Of a stretch of DNA of 64,000 nt, positions 1 to 10,458 are shown one piece after another. Origin of the DNA: an uncultured Bacteroidales bacterium. Lineage in GTDB: Bacteria; Bacteroidota; Bacteroidia; Bacteroidales; Paludibacteraceae. Where the stretch lies: contig CAMHSB010000001.1 in assembly GCA_946187695.1 (NCBI GenBank), positions 237,606-301,605 on the forward strand. The letters are read 5' to 3'. The position numbers and the translations under genes were made by a program. How positions within the stretch are numbered: the stretch's first letter is position 1; every line of letters begins with the position of its first letter. The notes beneath the pieces are model-generated. The model did no database searches and had not been told where the DNA came from. It was given only the letters and a program-made list of their open reading frames with translations.

Positions 1-3000
1 GATTTGGTGCAACCGTTAGTGCGGCTGTGACCTATTGTGCGCCGAGTGCGTTCGGTTATAGTACCGCTACGGGTGGTGGATCGGCTACGCCGGTATTGGT
101 GTCCAGCGTGAGTCAACTGCAGAACGCCCTAAATAAGGGTAAGAACAAGGTAATCATCATTACCCAGGACTTGACGTTTACCACTTGTATGAAGGTACAG
201 GATGGCTCGAACGTAACGCTGATGGGTCTGCCGGGCGTGACGTTGACTAGTCTGCAACAAGATAAAACGAACTCGGGCATATTGTACGTAAAGCGATTCA
301 ATAACCTGATTATCCGTAACCTCACCTTTGTCGGCCCCGGTGCATATGACTGCGACGGATGGGACTTGTTGTGTTTCGAGAACGTCACGAACGCTTGGGT
401 CGATCACTGTGATTTCCAGGACGGCTGCGACGGTAACTTCGATAATAAAGCGGGCACGGATAATGTGACGGTTAGTTGGTGTCGTTTCCGCTACCTCAAA
501 GCGCCTAAATCCGGAGGCTCCGGTGGTACTGCGGATCACCGATTCACGAACCTCTTGGGCTCCTCTTCTTCCGACGCACCGTCTGACGGCACCTATAACT
601 TCACCTGGGCATACTGCTGGTGGGACAACGGCTGTAAGGAACGAATGATACGCTGCCGTAATGCGGAGTTGCATTTCCTGAACTGCTACTGGAACTCGTC
701 GGTGGCTAGCTATTATGTCGGTCCGGAGAACGCAAAAGCTTATTTCGAAGGCTGTACGTTTGAGGGGAAGGCCAATACGAAAGATAAGATTTTCAAGAGT
801 TACGGCGGTACGAACGCTTGTAAGTTTGTGGACTGCTCGGGTAACCTGCCGAGCAATTCGGGAACTGTTTCTAAACCGAGCTATTCTTACACGGCTTCCG
901 GTCGTGCTGAGGCCAAGACAGCAATAACGAATGCGACCTGCGGTGCGGGTGCCACACTGACGGTGACGACCGCCGGTGCGGTATCGAGCAGTTGTGACGG
1001 TGGTGCGCCGCTACCAACCGTTTATACGGTGACCTGGGATGCTGCGACAAACAGCGGTTCATGCGGAACGACCAGCACGCAGGTGACGGACGGTGTAGCG
1101 ATTGGTACCCTGCCGGAAGCGACCAAGGAGGGTTATAATTTTGACGGCTGGTACACCTTGCCGAGCGGCGGCACGAAGATCAATTCGACGACGACGGTGA
1201 CAGGCAATGTGACGTATTATGCGCAGTTCACCAGTGCGCCGGTGACGGTTTATTATACCGTGATTTGGGACGCCAACGGCGGCACGTGCGGTACTGCTTC
1301 ATCGACCATCGAGAGCGGGCAAGCAGTCGGTACGCTGCCAGATGCAACGAAAGCGGGCGACTATACATTTGACGGATGGTACACAGCGATCAACGGCGGA
1401 ACGAAGATATTGACGACCACGACGGTGTCGAGCAATGTGACGTACTATGCGCACTACACGGCTACCGGCGGTGGTGGCGGAGGAGACTGTTCCATTACGT
1501 TAACTCATTTCGGAAGGCAAATTAGAACAAGTGCTCCACGTCGCGGTTTTGCGTATGTGGGAAGTACTTCCGGGACAAAGTATATCATTGAGTCTAACAG
1601 CAGTGATGTAAAAAATATTGATAACGATTCATCCGCTATAAGGCTTCCTTATTCCAATAAGTTCTTAAAAGTGTTAGGACCCGGTGCAACAACAGATATC
1701 GAAGACTCTTTATTTACTGGAGTAACTCAGATTTCATTCAAATGGAAATATGCCGGTTCTACATCTAATTATACTACGGATTTAGATGTTTTGGTGGGCG
1801 GTGTTAAAGTAGCTACTAAAACTTTGACAGGAAACAAGAATGATGATTATGCAACAGCAACTATTTCTAGTATAGCATCTAAAAATGGAGCAGTAAAAAT
1901 CATCAATAAGGGATCTTCCAGCTCAAACCAGAAATTCGATATTGACGACATAGCAATTACATACACTTGCAGCGGTTCGACACCTCCGCCGGCAAGTTAT
2001 ACGCTGTCGTATGACGAGAATGGCGGAAAGGGAGAGCCGATGGAAGATCAAGTAGGAACGAGTCTAACCGTTGCAGCCAATACCTATACCCTCACCGGAT
2101 ATGCGTTCCAGAAATGGAGTACATCCAGAAACGGTGGTGGTGTGGATTATGCGGCCGGCGATCCCATCACGCTGACGGAAGACGTAACCTTGTACGCGAT
2201 CTGGCAGGCACAAAGTTACACCGTCACCTTTGACAAGCAAAGCGGTGATGGCGGATCGGCGAGCGTGACGGCTACGTTTGACGAGTCCATGCCGGATATA
2301 ACGGTTCCGAGTAGAGCCGGATATATCTTCAAGGGCTATTATTCCGAAGTAGATGGCGGTGGCACGCAGTACTACGACGAGAACGGTAGTAGCACGAATG
2401 CATGGAATCAGGCTGCTGCAACGACGCTGTACGCATATTGGGAAGCGGGATCGATTACGCCTGTATCCAGTGATCTGCATTTCTGGTTCTTTAAGGCAGC
2501 AGATGCGACCGCGAACGGCAAGACGAATGATGCAACGATGTTTGCAGACATGGTAAGCGATGCGAGCAATATGGCCGGTAGTATCACAATTGATGGTACA
2601 TCGTACAGCGTAACCCGCAGAACAGGTGACCATGCAACATTCGGTAGTTTCACGATTCCGAGCGGCAAGACGGGTGTCTTCTACGCTCTGGCTGTATCCT
2701 CCGGCGGTGGAGATAGACAGATTAACTTGGTGGGTGCAACTCAGACCTACGAGCTGGATGTGCCGGGCGGAAGCGATTCATACAAACGTCTTGAGAGCGA
2801 AGAGTTGCCGGCAGGTACGTACTCGATAGAGCGCGACGGAACCAGCAATGTACGTTTGAGCGTTGTGATCGTAAAACTCATCACCGCGCTTCCGCCTTCG
2901 GCTGCGCCGACGATCAGTGATCAACCGGATGGTGCGACCTATTGTGCGGGCGATGCAGTGAGTGCGTTGAGCGTGACGGCAACGGGAAGCGGAACGGTGA

Positions 3001-6000
3001 CCTACCAATGGAAGAAAGACGGTGCGGCTATACCGAGTGCGGAGGCTTATACGTATATGCCGACGGAATCGGGTACCTATCTGTGCGTGGTGACGAACAC
3101 CGAAGAAGGAAAAGCACCGAACTCATTGAACTCGCTTGAGGCGGTAGTGACCATTAACGGCGCGATTGCAGCTCCAACGATGAGTCAGACGGAGAACACG
3201 GTGAATATTACGACCGCTACAGCCGGTGCAACCATCTATTACACGACAGACGGAACCGACCCGACGACATCGAGTGCCTCGGGAACGAGCGTGACGATTT
3301 CGGAAAGCTGTACCGTGAAGGCCTATGCCGTTAAGGACGGATGTGCATCGACTGTGACGAGTTTTGTCGCGACGTACGATGCGGATGTTTGTACCGAGCC
3401 GGCTACGTTGACCAATGAGATTGCACGGTTCTTTGTTCCGTGCGATGTGGACAGGACGCAAGCATATAATGTTACGGATGAGCCGTACGGAACGACCAAT
3501 ACATTTACTACATCCAGTTTCGGCGGCACAGGTACCAACTGGTATTACAACGAGACCACCAAACTGTCGTATGGTAAAATGAATTCAAGCACTGGACTGA
3601 CAATTACCATCAAACTAAATACAGGTAATTTCCTTGCCGGTGATGTGGTGTATGTGTATGGCAATAGAAATAACACCTCAAAAGGAGGAGTAAAACTCCA
3701 TTCTTCTTCCGGCAACACGATAAGTCTGGCTTCTACTGCTTCCGGAGTAGAAGCAGAAGGAACATACATTTTGACTGCAGGCGATATAGAGTCTGACGGT
3801 TCGCTGAAGTTCTTCCGAGAGAATTCGAACTCGTATATCAACCGTATTATCATCACCCGTCCGGTATCGTATAGCATCACATATGACTGCGACGGAGCAG
3901 AAAGCGGATGTCCGAGCAATGTGGATGTTGCATACAGTTTGCCTGATCCTTTGCCGGATGCTCCGGTAAAGAGCGGTTTTGATTTTGAGGGCTGGTACAC
4001 CAATGCCGGCAAGACAGATGCGGCGGTAGCCGGTGCTCCCCTGACGGACGATATTACGCTCTATGCCAAATGGGTAGCAGCACGTCCGACTCCTACGTTT
4101 ACGTGGACGTATGCAGATCCGATGTCCGCCGGAGGACGCTATCCGATCAGCGTCTCTTCTACCGGCGATGCCGATGTAACGCTGTCGATTGTTTCGGCAG
4201 TAGGCGGCGTAGCTTTGAGTCAAACGACCGGAAATCCTGCAACGGGTACGATCTCGTTGAGTTCCAGCCCTGCGGCAACGACCTTTACGGTGCGCGCTTC
4301 TAGTGCGGCAACCGCTACCTATAAGGCACATTCGGAAGATAAACTGATTACTATTACGATCTGCGAAACGGCATATAATCTCGCCTACGGCGTGGGGTAC
4401 ATCGATGCAGGAAGCAGTTCTCATCCGCGGTACTATCATGAGACCACGGGTGTAGGACGACTCACGAAGAGTACCGGAGGTAGTTCGTATTTGGTTAGTG
4501 ATGCTTCGTGGACAGGAGAGGCCTGGATAACCAAGTCTAATAAGGATGGTTCTCATTTGCTGCAGACGTATATACCGAATGTGCATAAGATCGTGCTATA
4601 CGGTATGGCCGGAAGTAATAGTACGGTTATTAGTAAGTTGCGCATCAGCGATTCGTATATCTCCAGCGACACGCAAGGTGAAGACGGATTAGTCGGAGCA
4701 ACGATCGTGTATAATAACGATCCGGAGCAAGCGTCCATGACGAAGAATGTGCAAGAGACGGTGACGATTACCTTGGCTACGCCTCTCTCGGAGAATGATT
4801 TCGTATATGTCGTATTCTCCTCCAGCACGACGCTGTACGGCGTTAAGTTGTACCGTCCGGAGGGCTCTGTACCGACCTCCGTTGCTTATAGTGTTTCCGA
4901 GGATGTAAATAAGTTTGCCGGCGATCCGAACTTTACGAATGTGGCTACCCAGACAACAGCCGGTATTCCTTCCAACGGCGTGATAACCTATGCCTCTTCG
5001 GAAGAGATGGTAGCGACGGTGGATGCCCATACGGGCGAGGTGACGATCCAGGGAGTCGGTAGAGCGCGTATTACGGCTACCTTAAATGTCTGCGGATGTT
5101 TTGCCGCTTCCGAGGCAGCGTATAACCTGATTGTGAAACCTTGTACCGATTCGGAATGTACGATTGCAGTAACAAGCGGAGTGGCGAAGAAATGTACCGG
5201 AGCAAGTGTGACGCTGACGGCGACTGCCGATGCCGGCGCAAGCTTCCAATGGTATAAAGACGATGTGTTGATGGTTGGCGAGACTAATGCCACATTGACA
5301 ACCACGGAGCCTGGCGCTTATTATGCTACGGCGCGGAAAGTATGCTTACAAACCTCGAATACGATCACGGTGGCGAACTTGGAAGCGCCGACTGCTGAGG
5401 CTTTGCACGAGTACTATTATGTCAAGTCCGGACGAGTGACACCGGATATACCGCTGTTCCGCGTAACGAATACGACAAACTATACGATGTCTCATCCCGC
5501 GCCTTCGGGTTGTGCATACGAGTTGCGGGAAGATGATATTATTTATTTGACCGGTGTTCCGGCAAAAGGTTTGTCTGCTGCGAACTACACCTTAACCGTC
5601 ACTGCGGAGAATCCTTGCGGAGGAGCAAGTGCAAATGCCTCGATGACGTTCTATATGCTGGCAGAAACAACCAAACCGACAGTAGCATGGATCGGATGTA
5701 ATGGAGACGGCAAGAACCAACAAGCATTGCCGGGCTCATTGGCGGCATCACAAAGCACAAGCCATCCGCTTTACACCTATTTGCAGGACGACTTTATTTT
5801 AACTCCGGTGAATGCCTATTGCACGATAGATACAAAGAAAATCAGTGATTACTATTCACAATTTGATGTAGTATTGCTGACCGACTATCCGGATTCCCAT
5901 ATATGCCCGACTGGAGATATCAATCCTGAAACCGGAGAAAAATACAAAAAGACCGATGCCAATTCATATTCTAATGCTATCGGAAGTCTGATAGACCAGA

Positions 6001-8030
6001 AACCGATATTGACCTTTGAGGCTTTTGTGGCTGGTTTGCCGAACTGGGGAATCAATACAAAACCAGGTCCCACCAGTCCGACCGAAAAGGAGATCACCTT
6101 GTTGTGCTCTGCGCATAACATCTTTGAACATACGATACCGATAGACGAGAAGATACAGTTTGTTCAATCAACATCGTCTTCGGGATTGCAGGGCTTCGCC
6201 GGCTTGGAAGCTCCTTCCGGAATGATATTTATTGCTACCATCTCAGACGGCAGTGACGGTACCCGTGTTGTATGTTGCGAACGGCAGACTGTAGTTAAAG
6301 CACGTATGATGATCCTTGGTCTTAATCACAACGCAATGCAGGATGTGACAGAGGATGGCAAAATTATCATTAAACAAATCATTCAATATCTCCTTAGGAC
6401 AGTTAATATTGCGGATTGCGCAATGGTATTTGATAATCAAGCGGGTGACAAGAAGTGGTCCAATCCGGGCAACTGGGCTCCTAATCATAATGTGGTACCT
6501 TTGCCCTTCCAAGCCGTCCGTATAGAGCAAGACTGCAATGTAGATGTAACCAACGCTCACTGCTCGAGTATCCGACTCGTGAAAGGAACTATCGGAACCG
6601 ATGTTTATGATGCACACCTGACTATCAGTCCGTCCGGCGGTTTGACAGTAACCGACTATATCAAAGAAGTACATGGTGACAACTACATGACGACTTATCC
6701 GATATCGTCCTCCGATTTGCGGATACAATCTTCGTCTGAAGGCAACGGAGCATTAGTCTTCGGTAATGAATCAGAAGATTTGGAAGCTACTGTGGAGTTC
6801 TATAGCAAGGCTTCCGGTGCCGATACCGACAGTCCTGTATGGCAGTATATGGGTATTCCAGTCGCAGACCGCCCAATGGCAATCAACGCTTATTACCAGT
6901 CCTGGATGTGCAGTTGGGAGAATGTAGGTAATGTGAGCAGTAATTGGCGATGGGTGGAGAATGAGGACCGAATAACTCCGTTCAAAGGGTATTGTATAAC
7001 TCAGAATTCGGCAAAGGTATTCATCCATACAGGTACCCTTAATTCACCCGATACACTGTCGCTAGCCATCCAATATTTTAATAGTCCGGATGGAGAAGGA
7101 TTTAATATGTTCGCTAACTCGTGGGTCGCTCCGATAGACATCACGAAGATGGAAGTCGCAGATTTCGGAGCAGCTGCAGAGCCGACGATCTTTATCTATA
7201 ATGCAGGTTCGCATGCGGATTATGACGGAGGAGGCGAGCCCAGTAGTGCGGGTACCAATGCCGGAGCAGGTCAATATAATGCTATTCCGGTCGAAGCGGT
7301 ATCATTTATGGAGGGCTCTTTAACGAAGATTCCCTCGATGCAAGGGTTCTTCATAAAGGCGTCCAAGAATGGAACACTCACTCTCAATTACGACGCTCTC
7401 TGTTTTAATACGTCCACCTATGAGACAACGACAGAGCCGACACGTGCTCCGAAACGCATGGCAGAGAGCGAGGATATTGTGCCTGAGGTCATGCGTTTGG
7501 ATGTAAACGGTGCGCATTGGAGCGATCGGTTGTATATCCTGACTCATCCGGAGTTCTCGGGTGCGTTTAACTTAGGTTGGGACGGCACCAAGCAAGAGGG
7601 CGATGCAGAGGCTCCTATGTTGGCATTACCGGACGATGCGGGTCTGCTGGCGGTAGCAGCTATCGAGAGTGCCGAAGAGCACGAACTGCTCTTCCGCGCC
7701 GGCGAAGACAGCGCTTATACCTTCCGTTTTGACTATAGCGGCGAGACGATCTATCTGTACGACCGACTCACCGAGCAGGCTACGGAGATAAGGACCGGTA
7801 ACACCTATTCGTTTGTTGCCCGCAACAATACGGCGATGCCGCGCTTCCTTATCACGAAGAACCCGCCGAGAACGCCGACGGCTGTGGAGAATACAACATA
7901 CAGCGTTCAGAATACAGAAGCGCGGAAGATGATTATTGACGGCGTGCTGTATATCCTTCGCGACAATCGCTTCTACGATGCGCGTGGTGTCCGAGTAGCG
8001 GATCAAACAAGAAAGGAGGGTGCGCTATGA
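1..8030 (+). CDS. Giant secreted multidomain protein (5' truncated by window): pectate lyase family 1-like domain, about five Listeria-Bacteroides (InlB B-type) repeats, Ig-like and chitobiase-C-like modules, Bacteroidales-type C-terminal tail
   Basis: Frame is open to base 3 upstream of the listed GTG (FGATVSAA-VTYC, looks like the end of a signal peptide). PL1-like motifs VDHCDF..DGNFD..TDNVTVSWCRF and R-rich strand; repeats such as GYNFDGWYT...VTYYAQF; C-term KMIIDGVLYILRDNRFYDARGVRV. Confidence 0.85.
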   Translation, partial: FGATVSAAVTYCAPSAFGYSTATGGGSATPVLVSSVSQLQNALNKGKNKVIIITQDLTFTTCMKVQDGSNVTLMGLPGVTLTSLQQDKTNSGILYVKRFNNLIIRNLTFVGPGAYDCDGWDLLCFENVTNAWVDHCDFQDGCDGNFDNKAGTDNVTVSWCRFRYLKAPKSGGSGGTADHRFTNLLGSSSSDAPSDGTYNFTWAYCWWDNGCKERMIRCRNAELHFLNCYWNSSVASYYVGPENAKAYFEGCTFEGKANTKDKIFKSYGGTNACKFVDCSGNLPSNSGTVSKPSYSYTASGRAEAKTAITNATCGAGATLTVTTAGAVSSSCDGGAPLPTVYTVTWDAATNSGSCGTTSTQVTDGVAIGTLPEATKEGYNFDGWYTLPSGGTKINSTTTVTGNVTYYAQFTSAPVTVYYTVIWDANGGTCGTASSTIESGQAVGTLPDATKAGDYTFDGWYTAINGGTKILTTTTVSSNVTYYAHYTATGGGGGGDCSITLTHFGRQIRTSAPRRGFAYVGSTSGTKYIIESNSSDVKNIDNDSSAIRLPYSNKFLKVLGPGATTDIEDSLFTGVTQISFKWKYAGSTSNYTTDLDVLVGGVKVATKTLTGNKNDDYATATISSIASKNGAVKIINKGSSSSNQKFDIDDIAITYTCSGSTPPPASYTLSYDENGGKGEPMEDQVGTSLTVAANTYTLTGYAFQKWSTSRNGGGVDYAAGDPITLTEDVTLYAIWQAQSYTVTFDKQSGDGGSASVTATFDESMPDITVPSRAGYIFKGYYSEVDGGGTQYYDENGSSTNAWNQAAATTLYAYWEAGSITPVSSDLHFWFFKAADATANGKTNDATMFADMVSDASNMAGSITIDGTSYSVTRRTGDHATFGSFTIPSGKTGVFYALAVSSGGGDRQINLVGATQTYELDVPGGSDSYKRLESEELPAGTYSIERDGTSNVRLSVVIVKLITALPPSAAPTISDQPDGATYCAGDAVSALSVTATGSGTVTYQWKKDGAAIPSAEAYTYMPTESGTYLCVVTNTEEGKAPNSLNSLEAVVTINGAIAAPTMSQTENTVNITTATAGATIYYTTDGTDPTTSSASGTSVTISESCTVKAYAVKDGCASTVTSFVATYDADVCTEPATLTNEIARFFVPCDVDRTQAYNVTDEPYGTTNTFTTSSFGGTGTNWYYNETTKLSYGKMNSSTGLTITIKLNTGNFLAGDVVYVYGNRNNTSKGGVKLHSSSGNTISLASTASGVEAEGTYILTAGDIESDGSLKFFRENSNSYINRIIITRPVSYSITYDCDGAESGCPSNVDVAYSLPDPLPDAPVKSGFDFEGWYTNAGKTDAAVAGAPLTDDITLYAKWVAARPTPTFTWTYADPMSAGGRYPISVSSTGDADVTLSIVSAVGGVALSQTTGNPATGTISLSSSPAATTFTVRASSAATATYKAHSEDKLITITICETAYNLAYGVGYIDAGSSSHPRYYHETTGVGRLTKSTGGSSYLVSDASWTGEAWITKSNKDGSHLLQTYIPNVHKIVLYGMAGSNSTVISKLRISDSYISSDTQGEDGLVGATIVYNNDPEQASMTKNVQETVTITLATPLSENDFVYVVFSSSTTLYGVKLYRPEGSVPTSVAYSVSEDVNKFAGDPNFTNVATQTTAGIPSNGVITYASSEEMVATVDAHTGEVTIQGVGRARITATLNVCGCFAASEAAYNLIVKPCTDSECTIAVTSGVAKKCTGASVTLTATADAGASFQWYKDDVLMVGETNATLTTTEPGAYYATARKVCLQTSNTITVANLEAPTAEALHEYYYVKSGRVTPDIPLFRVTNTTNYTMSHPAPSGCAYELREDDIIYLTGVPAKGLSAANYTLTVTAENPCGGASANASMTFYMLAETTKPTVAWIGCNGDGKNQQALPGSLAASQSTSHPLYTYLQDDFILTPVNAYCTIDTKKISDYYSQFDVVLLTDYPDSHICPTGDINPETGEKYKKTDANSYSNAIGSLIDQKPILTFEAFVAGLPNWGINTKPGPTSPTEKEITLLCSAHNIFEHTIPIDEKIQFVQSTSSSGLQGFAGLEAPSGMIFIATISDGSDGTRVVCCERQTVVKARMMILGLNHNAMQDVTEDGKIIIKQIIQYLLRTVNIADCAMVFDNQAGDKKWSNPGNWAPNHNVVPLPFQAVRIEQDCNVDVTNAHCSSIRLVKGTIGTDVYDAHLTISPSGGLTVTDYIKEVHGDNYMTTYPISSSDLRIQSSSEGNGALVFGNESEDLEATVEFYSKASGADTDSPVWQYMGIPVADRPMAINAYYQSWMCSWENVGNVSSNWRWVENEDRITPFKGYCITQNSAKVFIHTGTLNSPDTLSLAIQYFNSPDGEGFNMFANSWVAPIDITKMEVADFGAAAEPTIFIYNAGSHADYDGGGEPSSAGTNAGAGQYNAIPVEAVSFMEGSLTKIPSMQGFFIKASKNGTLTLNYDALCFNTSTYETTTEPTRAPKRMAESEDIVPEVMRLDVNGAHWSDRLYILTHPEFSGAFNLGWDGTKQEGDAEAPMLALPDDAGLLAVAAIESAEEHELLFRAGEDSAYTFRFDYSGETIYLYDRLTEQATEIRTGNTYSFVARNNTAMPRFLITKNPPRTPTAVENTTYSVQNTEARKMIIDGVLYILRDNRFYDARGVRVADQTRKEGAL

Positions 8031-8686
8031 AAAAATTCCGGATACAACTGGTGATAGCGGCCGTGGTGTTTGTGTGCGGCGTGTCGCTATGCGGAATGAT
8101 CTATATCATCGGCAATAAGCCGGCGGTGTATGTGAGTCCGGGTATTGTAACGGCGCCCTCTCCGGCGGTAAGTCCCGTTCGGTATGTCCGTCCTCCTTTT
8201 ATAAAACCGTATAGCGGACATTACACTTCAACCGTTCAGTCTGCTATGCCGACGATGCATCCGTCGGCTGGAGCCGGTGCCTCGTCGTACCGCTTGTATG
8301 AGACCAGCAGCGCCACGATGAAGTCTATAGGCGGTGGTGGAAGCGGATACGGAATCGCTATGACCTCACACGGTTCTTCCTCGCGCGGCATCACGACCGG
8401 CGGCGGTAGTGTGGCGATGCCGGTAACGACGTTGGTATCTGTGGCTTCGAGTCGTCAGATGGCACAACCGGAGGCACAAGAGGCTCCTGAAGTGGCACAT
8501 GTGTTAGCGCGTAAAGCACCAGGACCACCGAATATAGACGGTCCGCTGCCGGATGAAAACCAACTGGTAGAGCAGCCGATAGGCAATGCGGTATGGCCTC
8601 TACTGCTCTTGGCAATCGGATATGCCGCTTATAGGCTAAGGGAAAAAAAAGAAGACTCGCGTGATGGCGAGTCTTTCTTTTCTTAG
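8027..8686 (+). CDS. Hypothetical membrane protein, Gly/Ser-rich, N-terminal TM and C-terminal PIGNAVWPLLLLAIGYAAYRLREKK tripartite tail
   Basis: ATGA overlap with upstream giant ORF; two hydrophobic segments. Confidence 0.75.
   Translation: MKKFRIQLVIAAVVFVCGVSLCGMIYIIGNKPAVYVSPGIVTAPSPAVSPVRYVRPPFIKPYSGHYTSTVQSAMPTMHPSAGAGASSYRLYETSSATMKSIGGGGSGYGIAMTSHGSSSRGITTGGGSVAMPVTTLVSVASSRQMAQPEAQEAPEVAHVLARKAPGPPNIDGPLPDENQLVEQPIGNAVWPLLLLAIGYAAYRLREKKEDSRDGESFFS
8643..8675 (-). terminator. Intrinsic terminator of the minus-strand OMP gene, inside the 3' end of the plus-strand CDS
   Basis: 9-bp stem AAGACTCGC/GCGAGTCTT (8652-8660 / 8667-8675) followed on the minus strand by T8 (8643-8650). Confidence 0.75.
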
Positions 8687-10458
8687 AAGCGGTAGGTGGC
8701 TCCGAGCAAGAAGGAGATACCTTGCGAACGATAGCCGTAATAGTACTCGTTCTTGTGATGCAGCCAGTTCTCCAACTCAAAGAAGAGCGTGAGGTTCGGC
8801 TTGGGCTCGGGCTTGAGAACGCCTGAATCCGGGCTCGCGGTTTTCTTTGCTTTTCCTACCCACATATTGTACTGAACGCCGGCATTGCACTCCATGATCG
8901 GACGGAGCGTATGCTCGATACCGTTTATATCAAGGGCGAGACGGTTGCCGACAAAGCGGTTAGCCGAATAGAGCGACCAGTGGCGGTCAATGCGGCCGTC
9001 CACGCGGACACCTAACTCCCATACGGGGCGATCGTATGCCGGGATGTTGCCTTTCCAGAAATAGTAGTCTCCATGGACGTTGATGCGCACCTTATCCTGC
9101 AGGTGGTAATTGATCTGACCACCCACTTTGCCACGCTGATAATCCGCGTACGCATAGTCGAGATCGCCTTTGAGGTCGGCGATGAGATATGTCTGGTTCA
9201 TCATATAGGCATAACCTCCGTGCAGCTCGATGAGCAGGTCGCGCACAGGACGGATGTGGAAACCGAGTTCGGCATCCACAGGCGTATATTCCGTAGCATG
9301 GTTATCGGCGATACCTGCCGGTACGCGGCGGTAACGGTTGGTTTCCATGAACTCCTGCAAACTACCCAGACCGTGGTGACCCATCACATCCGCATAGATA
9401 GTGAGCCATTGTTTGGCCACCTGCGCCTCAAAATTGATATGCGGCGAGGGAGCAAAGGAGATCTTTTCCGAACCGGAGAGCATCTGACCATGGCCGATAT
9501 TGAGGTCGAGGTTGACACCCGCATGCACGCGTACGCGCGTTCCTTCATAAGCATAATAAGGCTCAATGCGGAAGTTATGGCGGTTGCTCGCATACGCCGG
9601 GAAGCTGAAGTTATCGCCCGGTTGGAGGAAGTTATTCTGAATACTGATGTTGGTTCCTACATGGTGTGCCTCGGAATGCCAATCGAAACCACCCTTCGTG
9701 CGCAACTGATGCTCCGATACCGTGCCGGGTTTGGAGAAGAGCACGTAACCCGTCTGCACTTGCCACTGGATATCGTTCTTCGGATTAGACTTGACACCGA
9801 TAAACGCCTCTACAGACCAAAGAGAGGTGAGGTCGTAGTCATTGAACTTGTGCGGCTCAGGGTAGGCAACTTTGTTTTTCTCCCACCCGCCGAAATCACG
9901 ATTGGTCAGCGCATAATGGTTATAATTGTAGAAATGGCCGTACTTATGGTAGTACAGGTTTCCGCCGTTGACGCCGAAATAGAGATCGCAGGTAGAGAAG
10001 GGGTGGGTGAAATCGAGTCCCACTTTGGTCTTACTCAGCGTTGCGAGTCCCCATTCTGCTTTATGATGGGCATAGACATCGAGGATGGAACGTTTGCCGT
10101 CATCAAGGTGGTAGCCAAAATCAAAGAGCGTGTTGGGGTGACCGATTCCGCCGCGGATATAACCGTTATAGAGTCTTCCCGGCTCGAAGCGCGTAGGCTG
10201 CGAGAGGAGCGGATGGAAGGTCGAAGCGGGTTGAATATCCGCCGTGTACTCGGAGTACTCGATGGGTGCGGGTTCGATAGTGGTCTCCACAACCGCCGGT
10301 TTGGTCGATACCTTGCCTGCCGCCTGGATGACCGGCTGGAAATCACGCTCCACAGTAACCGAACGATTCAGTTCATCGCTCTGCGCGAGAGCGCACAAAG
10401 GCAGGATAAGTGCTATCCCGCTAATCAGTAATCGAAAATCGTTAATCGTTATCCTCAT
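8683..10458 (-). CDS. Outer-membrane beta-barrel protein (TonB-receptor-like barrel without an evident plug)
   Basis: Signal peptide, alternating aromatic strands, C-terminal ...LLGATYRF ending in Phe. Confidence 0.75.
   Translation of the reverse strand: MRITINDFRLLISGIALILPLCALAQSDELNRSVTVERDFQPVIQAAGKVSTKPAVVETTIEPAPIEYSEYTADIQPASTFHPLLSQPTRFEPGRLYNGYIRGGIGHPNTLFDFGYHLDDGKRSILDVYAHHKAEWGLATLSKTKVGLDFTHPFSTCDLYFGVNGGNLYYHKYGHFYNYNHYALTNRDFGGWEKNKVAYPEPHKFNDYDLTSLWSVEAFIGVKSNPKNDIQWQVQTGYVLFSKPGTVSEHQLRTKGGFDWHSEAHHVGTNISIQNNFLQPGDNFSFPAYASNRHNFRIEPYYAYEGTRVRVHAGVNLDLNIGHGQMLSGSEKISFAPSPHINFEAQVAKQWLTIYADVMGHHGLGSLQEFMETNRYRRVPAGIADNHATEYTPVDAELGFHIRPVRDLLIELHGGYAYMMNQTYLIADLKGDLDYAYADYQRGKVGGQINYHLQDKVRINVHGDYYFWKGNIPAYDRPVWELGVRVDGRIDRHWSLYSANRFVGNRLALDINGIEHTLRPIMECNAGVQYNMWVGKAKKTASPDSGVLKPEPKPNLTLFFELENWLHHKNEYYYGYRSQGISFLLGATYRF
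10420..10454. repeat. Heptanucleotide repeat array GCTAATC AGTAATC GAAAATC GTTAATC GTTATCC
   Basis: Five consecutive 7-bp units at the start of the OMP CDS (minus-strand signal peptide region). Confidence 0.7.
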
